Of a stretch of 7,166 nucleotides of DNA, positions 1 to 5,342 are shown one piece after another. The notes beneath the pieces were generated by a model. The model was given only the letters and a program-made list of their open reading frames with translations. It searched no databases and had not been told where the DNA came from. Position 1 is the first letter of the stretch. Every line of letters starts with the position of its first letter. Source of the stretch: Rickettsiales bacterium (GTDB lineage Bacteria; Pseudomonadota; Alphaproteobacteria; Rickettsiales; UBA1997). The translations under genes were made by a program, and so were the position numbers. The DNA is taken from NCBI GenBank assembly GCA_009693885.1, contig SHWK01000049.1:1-7166 (forward strand). Reading direction: 5' to 3'.

Positions 1-420
1 GAAAATGAAGAAATTTTTGCACTTTGCGAATTCATTGATCATGCTATTTTAAATTTACCAGAAAAATTAAAAATGCGCGTGCAATTTGATCGTCCATATG
101 AAAGTGAATTTTTGCCAAAAATTAAAATAGATAAAACGGCTTTGGTTGAAGTGATCAAAAAAATTATCGCCGGTGTTATCATGGCTGATTATGAATCTTC
201 AATTAGAATCTCGATGATGATGGATAGTTTGAATCAAATGGTGTTGATTTTTTATTTAAAATCAAAGCTAGATGAAAAGGGTGTTCGCGATAATCTTGAT
301 TGCGAAAAAATAACCCAAGCTAGTGATACGCAAGGTTGTTCTTTCAAGATCTCATCTGGCGCCGTTATTGGTGAGGTGAATATTGTTTTTATGATCCCGT
401 CATATCGCTTGGTTTCTTAA
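1..420 (+). CDS. C-terminal part of an unrecognised protein, possibly ChpT/HATPase-like (5' partial)
   Basis: The frame is open from base 1, and the ATG at 73 is internal (Met25 of 139 visible residues), so the gene starts upstream of the window. It ends with TAA at 418-420. I do not recognise the protein with certainty. The visible part is soluble, with no membrane segment. A segment reading KTALVEVIKKIIAGVIMADY is reminiscent of the N-box helix of GHKL ATPases, and the strand-rich tail ends in SYRLVS. This would fit the degenerate ATPase-like half of an alphaproteobacterial histidine phosphotransferase (ChpT, CckA-to-CtrA relay) or the end of a divergent sensor kinase, but no G-box or phospho-acceptor histidine can be seen in this fragment. 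It converges on rpsD and is closed by the terminator at 453-488. Coding status is secure; function is a weak inference. Confidence 0.75.
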   Translation, partial: ENEEIFALCEFIDHAILNLPEKLKMRVQFDRPYESEFLPKIKIDKTALVEVIKKIIAGVIMADYESSIRISMMMDSLNQMVLIFYLKSKLDEKGVRDNLDCEKITQASDTQGCSFKISSGAVIGEVNIVFMIPSYRLVS

Positions 421-452
421 ATCTGCCATATTTTTGTAAAAATAATCCAACA

Positions 453-488
453 AAAAAGGGAATCCAAAATAAATTGGATTCCCTTTTT
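453..488. terminator. bidirectional rho-independent terminator
   Basis: A perfect 15-bp inverted repeat, AAAAAGGGAATCCAA (453-467) and TTGGATTCCCTTTTT (474-488), flanks the 6-nt loop AATAAA. Read on either strand, the stem is GC-containing in the middle, preceded by an A run and followed by a U run, so one element can end both the upstream + strand gene and rpsD coming from the other side. It is 32 bp past the stop of the first gene and 21 bp past the stop of rpsD. This is the clearest terminator in the window. Confidence 0.93.
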
Positions 489-509
489 AAATTTAAAACT
501 AAGCTAAAA

Positions 510-1127
510 TTAACGAGAATAAAACTCAGTAATCAAATGTGGTTGCATTTCAGTAGCGTAAGGAACTTCAGCGAATGAAGGTTGCATATGCAACTTGATG
601 GTGAAATTATCTTTATCAAGCAACAAATATGAAGGTATATCGCGTTCCATTTTTTGTAATGCATCGATTGTAACCGCCATTTTGCGTGATTTTTCTTTGA
701 TTTGTACAACATCACCGATTTTTAAGCGGTAAGATGCAATATTAACTGTTTTGCCGTTAACCGTAACATGTTTGTGACTAACAAACTGACGAGCAGCAAA
801 CACTGTTGGAACGAAGTTAGCGCGATAAACAACGCTGTCTAATCTGCTTTCAAGTAAGCCGATGAAGTTTTCGCTGACATCGCCTTTGGTGCTGCTAGCT
901 AATTGGAAAGTATTGTAAAATTGTTTTTCAGAAATGTTGCCATAGCAAAACTTCATTTTTTGCTTGGCTCTAAGCTGTGTGCCATAATCGGTTCCGCGTC
1001 CTTTTGGTGATTTACCATGTTGGCCAGGGCGATAATTCTTTTTTGCGAATGGGTCTTTAGCTTGTCCCCAAAGGCTGGCGCCCATTTTGCGGCTGATTTT
1101 TTTCTTTGCGTTTAATCTTTTTGTCAT
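510..1127 (-). CDS. rpsD: 30S ribosomal protein S4 (uS4)
   Basis: S4 is a primary 16S rRNA-binding protein that nucleates assembly of the 30S body. The product has 205 residues, the normal full length. The N-terminal part carries the family signature YRPGQHG (residues 32-38) and KFCYGNISEKQF (59-70). The S4 RNA-binding fold begins near LESRLD (92-97) and covers about 95-158, including AARQFVSHKHVTVNG (111-125). The C-terminus ends in EFYSR, as in alphaproteobacterial homologues. The N-terminus lacks the four zinc-binding cysteines, so this is the C-minus form. The ATG at 1127 gives the expected MTKR start; upstream is A-rich (AAAAAAACTTAAA) without a Shine-Dalgarno motif. The gene stands alone, not in the rpsM-rpsK-rpoA cluster, with its own promoter and leader upstream and a terminator downstream. 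Confidence 0.98.
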   Translation of the reverse strand: MTKRLNAKKKISRKMGASLWGQAKDPFAKKNYRPGQHGKSPKGRGTDYGTQLRAKQKMKFCYGNISEKQFYNTFQLASSTKGDVSENFIGLLESRLDSVVYRANFVPTVFAARQFVSHKHVTVNGKTVNIASYRLKIGDVVQIKEKSRKMAVTIDALQKMERDIPSYLLLDKDNFTIKLHMQPSFAEVPYATEMQPHLITEFYSR

Positions 1128-1259
1128 TTTAAGTTTTTTTAGTTATTACCAGTTTTTTCTAGGATTTACAAAGCCATGCCAATAAAGACTGCAAGCCAGA
1201 TTTGCCCTAGAAAATTTCTCTAATTTAATATTAGGGAAGGCTCTCTAACTAAAGAGAGG
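1128..1259 (-). promoter_or_regulatory. structured 5' leader of rpsD mRNA
   Basis: If transcription starts about 7 nt after the -10 box, the rpsD mRNA has an untranslated leader of about 130 nt. Read on the minus strand, it opens with a perfect 6-bp hairpin CUCUCU-UUAGUU-AGAGAG (1258-1241). CUAAU-AUUAA-AUUAG (1234-1220) follows. The segment around 1210-1205 (CUAGGG) can then pair either backward with CCCUA at 1236-1232 or forward with CCUAG at 1163-1159. The forward pairing is extended by GCAAA with UUUGU after a short bulge. No match to a named riboswitch or ribosomal-protein leader was recognised. The structures are seen in sequence; a regulatory role, for example autogenous control by S4, is inference. 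Confidence 0.5.
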
Positions 1260-1265
1260 GAGGGT

Positions 1266-1294
1266 ATTTTAAGATAAAAGAGGATTATTGTCAA
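1266..1294 (-). promoter_or_regulatory. sigma-70-type promoter of rpsD
   Basis: On the minus strand TTGACA (1294-1289, a perfect -35) is followed by a 17-bp spacer and TAAAAT (1271-1266, one mismatch to the -10). This places the start site near 1259, about 130 nt before the rpsD start codon. It is the strongest promoter match in the window, as expected for a ribosomal protein gene. It is called from sequence only. Confidence 0.8.
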
Positions 1295-1371
1295 TATCTG
1301 TTTAATGGATGGTATTATGTCCAATTTTTAATAAAAAACTTACAGAGAAGAATTATAGCAGGCTTTTATAA

Positions 1372-1545
1372 AAAGAAGAAAGGCCTTTTAGCGCTTACAC
1401 TAATGCCGTAATCACCTATAATGCCACGACCAGAACTTATTATGCTGGAGATATCGGAGAGACAATCTTCTACACGCGTGCTTTAAAAATCGAAGAAAGG
1501 CAATCTGTAGAAACCTATTTGAAAAAAAAGTGGAATATTCTTTAG
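1372..1545 (+). pseudogene. remnant of a LamG/ConA-like lectin protein, C-terminal end
   Basis: A frame open from just after a TAA at 1369-1371 to a TAG at 1543-1545 encodes 57 residues with no start codon near its beginning. The peptide contains NAVITYNATTRTYYAGDIGE, then TIFYTRALKIEERQSVETYL, then KKKWNIL. This is the recognisable end of LamG/concanavalin-A-like jellyroll domains, whose last strand and helix typically read G-E-hydrophobic-Y/F-x-R-x-L-x-x-x-E-R-x-x-x-E-x-Y-L-x-x-K-W. The signal sequence, the rest of the jellyroll and any start codon are missing, and the upstream 70 bp contain stops in this frame, so I call it a gene relic. Similar domains occur in prepilin-like surface proteins, but that parentage is inference. 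Its stop overlaps the stop of the chorismate mutase gene on the other strand. Confidence 0.7.
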
Positions 1546-2444
1546 ATTATAGAAATTCCACTCGGATAAACACCTAAAATCTTTATGAATGGATTAATTT
1601 TTGATTTGCTTAATTTTTTAATTTCTTCGCTATTTTCATCAAAATATCCCTGCGCTTCAACTAAAAAAAATAAAATATCGTCAACTTGTTTTAATCTGGT
1701 TGATTTAAGAATTTTTCCTTCAATTTTATTATTGCTCATTGCCGCTAAAAGTTGAGATTTTGAAACGGTATTAGAAACTTCAATACAAAATAAACTGCAA
1801 TCTTCTTGCGATTTTTCTGGTTTTTTGATAGCCATTGCAACCAGCTCTATAGCCTTTCCTGATTGTTTATCAGGGTTGCTATATTGCATGAAAGGAATTT
1901 TAGCAAACACTCGCAAACCAGCTTTGTTATTGGCTAGATTAATCCACCAATCTTCACCAATATCATCAATATTATTTTCAGATCCAAGGCGCGGAAGGTT
2001 GAAAATAGCGATTTGGGCGTTGTTTTTTTCAATTTCTAGCACAACATTATTAACGCTATCATGAGTTATTAATGGCACAAAATCAGAATAATATTCTCGC
2101 ACCAAATAAGTATAATCAGATAATTTATTTGGATTGTGAATAGCGATGCAAAGCGTCTGCTCTAGCATGTTGGAAGATGTAATAATTTTTCGCCAAATAT
2201 TTATAATCATTGATTTTGGTAGAATCGGATCAGCTTTAGCAATTAAATCTTTGATCATATCAGCTTCGCGCGCTGATTTTATAAAGAATAATTCACCATT
2301 TTCTTGTTTAATTTTGCGCACTTTGGCGACGATTTTCATTCTTTCTTCAAATAGTGCTAAAATTTTAGAATCAAGTGTGTCAATCTCTCTGCGGCATTGG
2401 CTTAAAGATGTTTGAGAATTTTTATTTTGTTGATCTTTTATCAT
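1542..2444 (-). CDS. AroQ-type chorismate mutase with degenerate middle region and ACT-like C-terminus
   Basis: The 300-residue product should convert chorismate to prephenate, the entry to Phe and Tyr synthesis. Residues 14-98 form an AroQ helical domain. Aligned by eye with the E. coli P-protein domain, R18, R35, K46, R59, E60 and S91 take the positions of R11, R28, K39, R51, E52 and S84; E95 takes the place of Q88, a substitution known in other mutases. Residues 99-215 (with GEDWW at 163-167 and GLRVFAKIPF at 176-185) lie where prephenate dehydratase would, but I see no TRF-type catalytic motif. Residues 216-297 resemble the PheA ACT domain, including LFFLVEAQGY and a final KILGVYPSG, suggesting allosteric control by an aromatic amino acid. 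The ATG at 2444 lacks a Shine-Dalgarno. It is divergent from metX; in other alphaproteobacteria a chorismate mutase of this size lies near metX-metW. Confidence 0.88.
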   Translation of the reverse strand: MIKDQQNKNSQTSLSQCRREIDTLDSKILALFEERMKIVAKVRKIKQENGELFFIKSAREADMIKDLIAKADPILPKSMIINIWRKIITSSNMLEQTLCIAIHNPNKLSDYTYLVREYYSDFVPLITHDSVNNVVLEIEKNNAQIAIFNLPRLGSENNIDDIGEDWWINLANNKAGLRVFAKIPFMQYSNPDKQSGKAIELVAMAIKKPEKSQEDCSLFCIEVSNTVSKSQLLAAMSNNKIEGKILKSTRLKQVDDILFFLVEAQGYFDENSEEIKKLSKSKINPFIKILGVYPSGISII

Positions 2445-2484
2445 TGTTAGTTAATGTTTTCTAAATTTAAAAATTTTATTTTTA
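2445..2484. promoter_or_regulatory. 40-bp divergent intergenic region between the chorismate mutase gene and metX
   Basis: This spacer must hold, or lie between, the control signals of two divergent genes. It is almost pure A+T and contains no Shine-Dalgarno for either gene. A TAAAAT on the minus strand (2478-2473) could be a -10 for the chorismate mutase gene, and TTGTTA (2444-2449) with TTAAAA (2467-2472) at 17 bp could serve metX, but both are weak. The promoters probably reach into the coding sequences on each side. No SAM riboswitch fits in this space. Confidence 0.35.
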
Positions 2485-3651
2485 ATGAAAATAAAAGCGC
2501 TCTTTGGGCCAAAATATACAGAATATGAAATCGGCGATGTTGTTTTTTTGGCGCAAGAAAAACCATTAAAACTTAGCAGCGGTTACGAAATTAGCAACTT
2601 TCCTCTCGCATATCAAACTTATGGTGAATTAAATCGAGAAAAATCCAATGCCATTTTAATTTGCCATGCCCTAACGGGGGATCAATATGTTGCATCGTCT
2701 AATCCAATTAGTGGTAAAGCGGGCTGGTGGCTTTCTATGGTTGGGCCTGATAAGTCAATTGATACTAATAAATTTTTTGTAATTTGTTCCAATGTGCTTG
2801 GTGGTTGTATGGGTTCTTTCGGGCCAAAATCGGTTAATGAAAAAACTAATCATCCTTACGGTCTAGATTTTCCAATGGTTACAATTGATGATATGGTGCG
2901 GGCGCAAAATTTATTGATTGAACATTTCGGCATAAAAAAATTACATGCGGTGATTGGTGGATCAATGGGCGGGATGCAGGTTCTGAGCTGGTCGGTGCTC
3001 TATCCAGAAAAAGTCAATTTAGTTATTCCTCTTTCAACATCTTACCATCACAGCCCACAAAATATAGCTTTTCATGAAGTTGGTAGACAGGCGATCTTTT
3101 CTGATCAAGCATGGAGTGATGGCAAATATTTAGAGCAAAAAACTTATCCAGCAAAGGGCTTGGCGCTTGCTCGTATGACGGCTCACATCACCTATCTTTC
3201 TAAGAGTGCCTTGCAAAAAAAGTTCGGGCGCAATTTGCAAAATAAAGAACAGCTTTCTTATAGTTTAAGTTCTGATTTTCAGGTAGAAAATTATCTACAT
3301 CATCAAGGCGCAACTTTTATTGATCGCTTTGATCCAAATTCTTATCTTTATATTACGAAAGCAGTTGATTATTTTGATTTAGAAAGTGATTCTCAGGGTG
3401 TGTTGAGTAAGGCATTTAAATCCACCTTATCTAATAAAACAATAAAATTTTGTATCATTTCTTTTTCTGATGATTGGCTATTTCCGCCAAGTGAAAGCAA
3501 AAAAATTACTCAAGCTCTAATTGCATGCGGAATCAATGCTAGCGCCGTTGTAATTGAAGGAACCGCAGGACATGATTCTTTTTTAATCGAGAATGAAACA
3601 TTAAAAAATATGATAACTAGTTTTTTAAAATTTGGTGGTACAAAAATATAA
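2485..3651 (+). CDS. metX: homoserine O-acyltransferase (MetX family)
   Basis: MetX transfers an acyl group from acyl-CoA to homoserine, committing it to methionine synthesis in the cytoplasm. The 388-residue product has normal family length and is an alpha/beta hydrolase. The nucleophile elbow is GGSMGG with Ser160. The oxyanion/substrate region includes CHALTGDQY (60-68) and NVLGGCMGS (103-111). The acid is Asp330 in SDDWLFPP, and the base is His363 in AGHDSFL. The segment RMTAHITYLSK (230-240) is typical of the lid. Annotation usually says acetyltransferase, but many proteobacterial MetX enzymes use succinyl-CoA, and the MetZ downstream suggests O-succinylhomoserine; sequence alone does not settle this. 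The start ATG is preceded by A/T only. It leads the + strand run metX-metW-rlpA-metZ. Confidence 0.95.
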   Translation: MKIKALFGPKYTEYEIGDVVFLAQEKPLKLSSGYEISNFPLAYQTYGELNREKSNAILICHALTGDQYVASSNPISGKAGWWLSMVGPDKSIDTNKFFVICSNVLGGCMGSFGPKSVNEKTNHPYGLDFPMVTIDDMVRAQNLLIEHFGIKKLHAVIGGSMGGMQVLSWSVLYPEKVNLVIPLSTSYHHSPQNIAFHEVGRQAIFSDQAWSDGKYLEQKTYPAKGLALARMTAHITYLSKSALQKKFGRNLQNKEQLSYSLSSDFQVENYLHHQGATFIDRFDPNSYLYITKAVDYFDLESDSQGVLSKAFKSTLSNKTIKFCIISFSDDWLFPPSESKKITQALIACGINASAVVIEGTAGHDSFLIENETLKNMITSFLKFGGTKI

Positions 3652-3705
3652 TTTTCTTTAAAATGACAGTCAAAATATATTTTAAATAACAAGATAAATA
3701 AACTG

Positions 3706-4443
3706 ATGAAAAAAGAAAATTTTTTAGCCATTCGCAAAGATTTAAAAATTATTTCTGACCTCGTTAAGCCTAATTCGCGAGTTTTAGATATTGGTTGTGG
3801 CGATGGTGAATTACTGCAATATTTGCGTGATAATAAAAATGCTGATGGCCGTGGAATCGAGATGGCACAAGCGCTGGTCAGCAAGGCGATGATTCGTGGA
3901 TTATCGGTAATTCACGGCGATGCAGAAAATGATCTTGGCTATTATCCTGATCACAGTTTTGATTATGCTATTTTAAGTCAAGTAATTCAAGCAACGCACA
4001 AACCAGATGAAGTTCTGCGTGAGATGTTGCGCGTTGCAAAATATGCAATTATTTCTCTGCCAAATTTTGCTCACATTAAAAATCGCTATCACCTGATGTT
4101 TAAAGGCACTATGCCAGTTAATAAAACAATTCCATATCAATGGTACGAAACGCCAAATATTCATTTTTGTTCAATTAAAGATTTTGAAAATTTTTGTAAA
4201 AAATTAAATTTTACCATTGAAGAAAAAATATTTTTAAACGGCAAATATCGCTTTAAAAATATCTGTAATAACAGATATTTTGCTAATTTATTTGCAGAAT
4301 ATGGAATATTCGTTATTGTAAAGAATGAATATTTGCCAAATGCTGAAGTAGAATTTTCTCTAAACAAAGAAATACTTTTTGGAGAACGGGCAATTCCATT
4401 TCCTGCTTTTAATTATCCTTTTGTAGCAAAACAAAATGAATAA
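3706..4443 (+). CDS. metW: methionine biosynthesis protein MetW (SAM-dependent methyltransferase fold)
   Basis: MetW is a class I methyltransferase-fold protein almost always encoded beside metX and needed for, or supporting, homoserine acylation in several proteobacteria. Its precise reaction is not established. Motif I is VLDIGCGDGELLQYL (26-40), the acidic ribose-binding residue is Glu52 in RGIE, GDAEND (71-76) follows, and the MetW-specific block YQWYETPNIHFCSIKDFE spans 144-161. The product has 245 residues where the family is usually around 200; the family match ends near residue 207 (NLFAEYGIFVIVKN), leaving a tail of nearly 40 residues (ending FPAFNYPFVAKQNE) with no recognised domain. 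The gene lies 54 bp after metX, with no visible terminator or Shine-Dalgarno between, and its last 8 bp overlap the start of rlpA. Confidence 0.95.
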   Translation: MKKENFLAIRKDLKIISDLVKPNSRVLDIGCGDGELLQYLRDNKNADGRGIEMAQALVSKAMIRGLSVIHGDAENDLGYYPDHSFDYAILSQVIQATHKPDEVLREMLRVAKYAIISLPNFAHIKNRYHLMFKGTMPVNKTIPYQWYETPNIHFCSIKDFENFCKKLNFTIEEKIFLNGKYRFKNICNNRYFANLFAEYGIFVIVKNEYLPNAEVEFSLNKEILFGERAIPFPAFNYPFVAKQNE

Positions 4444-5173
4444 TAACAATAAAAATAGAAAAATGAAAAATTCAATTACAATTTTTATTGTTGCAGCGCT
4501 TTTATTTGCCTGCTCTGATGAGAAAAAGCCAAAATATAAATATTACAAAAAAGCTCATGCTCATGAAGCTAGATACATTGCGGCGACAAATCCAATGTCA
4601 GAAAATAACAGTGTAAAATTCTCTTATCGCATTAAGCCAAGCGAATCAATGGCTGTAGGGGTTGAAATGCCAAAATTTAATGCTATTCGTGATGAAAATA
4701 AGCTGCCGCAAAAATACGATAATATTAATGCTGATCTAAAAGATATCATGCGCGATGGTCGCTATGTTGGTCGCTACAAAGTGGGTACTCCTTATAAAAT
4801 TGAAGATATTTTTTATTATCCGCAAGAATATGACGATTATGAAGAAGTTGGCGTTTCTTCTTGGTATGGAGATGATTTTCATGGCAAGCAAACTTCTAAC
4901 GGAGAAATTTATAATTCTGGAGCACTTACTGCGGCGCATCAAACTTTGCCATTGCCATCTATGGTTCGAGTTACTAATCTAGAAAATGGAAAAAGTGTGT
5001 TAGTGCGCGTAAATGATCGCGGGCCATTCGCCAAAAGCAGAATCATTGATGTTTCTGAAAGAGCGGCAGAATTACTGGGTTATCGCGAAAAAGGCACAAC
5101 TACGGTGAAGGTAGAATTTTTACCAAAAGAAACCGAAGAATTATTAATGACGCTGAATATAAAAAATAAATAA
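4436..5173 (+). CDS. rlpA: RlpA-like lipoprotein, septal ring lytic transglycosylase family
   Basis: RlpA cleaves denuded peptidoglycan strands in some bacteria and acts at the septum. The product has 245 residues. A lipoprotein signal begins at Met1 or, equally well, at Met10 (4463): MKNSITIFIVAALLFAC, with lipobox LFAC and lipid-bearing Cys26; Ser27-Asp28 follow. A charged linker leads to YKVGTPYKIEDIFYYPQEYD (114-133), then the double-psi beta-barrel at about 138-228. Within it SSWYGDDFHG, TSNGE (Glu157), LTAAHQTLP (His168) and VNDRGPF (Asp194) are all conserved; these correspond to residues needed for activity in Pseudomonas RlpA. There is no C-terminal SPOR domain, so septal targeting must differ or be absent. 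The ATG overlaps the end of metW, suggesting coupled translation, although no function in methionine synthesis is known. Confidence 0.93.
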   Translation: MNNNNKNRKMKNSITIFIVAALLFACSDEKKPKYKYYKKAHAHEARYIAATNPMSENNSVKFSYRIKPSESMAVGVEMPKFNAIRDENKLPQKYDNINADLKDIMRDGRYVGRYKVGTPYKIEDIFYYPQEYDDYEEVGVSSWYGDDFHGKQTSNGEIYNSGALTAAHQTLPLPSMVRVTNLENGKSVLVRVNDRGPFAKSRIIDVSERAAELLGYREKGTTTVKVEFLPKETEELLMTLNIKNK

Positions 5174-5342
5174 TGAGCCAAAAATATAAAGCGAGCCAAG
5201 TTTTTTTACAATCCACACGAATGCCTTTCTAGGCGATCAATTATTCTACGCGACTATATCTAGCGCCCGCTTAACGCGGATTTCTAATAAAAATTATGCG
5301 AATTTATACGACACAAAATTTTGCAAAAAACACAATCTTAAT
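5174..5342 (+). other. rlpA-metZ intergenic interval with coding-like relic or palindromic insert
   Basis: These 169 bp hold no recognised gene. A 19-codon frame starts at the ATG of the rlpA stop (TAATG, 5173) and ends with TAG at 5230-5232. A second frame, in phase with metZ, is free of stops from 5190 to the metZ ATG and reads NAFLGDQLFYATISSARL before an AT-rich stretch. The two frames meet at a run of seven T (5201-5207); one extra T would fuse them to each other and to metZ. Bases 5211-5280 are about 49% GC against about 21% for 5281-5342. Two small hairpins occur: GCCT-TTCT-AGGC (5223-5234) and CCGC-TTAAC-GCGG (5267-5279). Neither has a U tract good enough to be a confident terminator. 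No SAM-II or other riboswitch core was found, and no clear metZ promoter. Confidence 0.5.

Noticed and set aside
73..420. Complete 115-residue gene starting at the ATG at 73
   Set aside because: The frame is open without stops back to base 1 and the upstream 24 codons read as normal protein, so the ATG is probably internal.
1288..1318. + strand promoter TTGTCA/TATTAT upstream of the LamG relic
   Set aside because: The spacing is 19 bp with mismatches, and the same bases form a much better promoter on the minus strand for rpsD.
1379..1388. Palindrome AAAGGCCTTT
   Set aside because: A ten-base palindrome alone is not significant, and nothing around it indicates an attachment or operator site.
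1825..2415. Two + strand open frames (79 and 89 codons) inside the chorismate mutase gene
   Set aside because: They lie antisense to a well-supported gene, show no recognisable domains, and have compositions expected of a complementary strand.
3510..3884. 124-codon minus-strand open frame spanning the end of metX and start of metW
   Set aside because: It is antisense to two confident genes and has no recognisable motif.
5223..5234. Hairpin GCCT-TTCT-AGGC as an rlpA terminator
   Set aside because: The stem is only 4 bp and is not followed by a U tract.
5261..5320. Possible SAM-II-type riboswitch upstream of metZ (CCGC-TTAAC-GCGG followed by GATTT-like bases)
   Set aside because: SAM-II occurs upstream of metX/metZ in alphaproteobacteria, but the conserved GCUAAA-type core and pseudoknot partner are not present, and the hairpin is only 4 bp.
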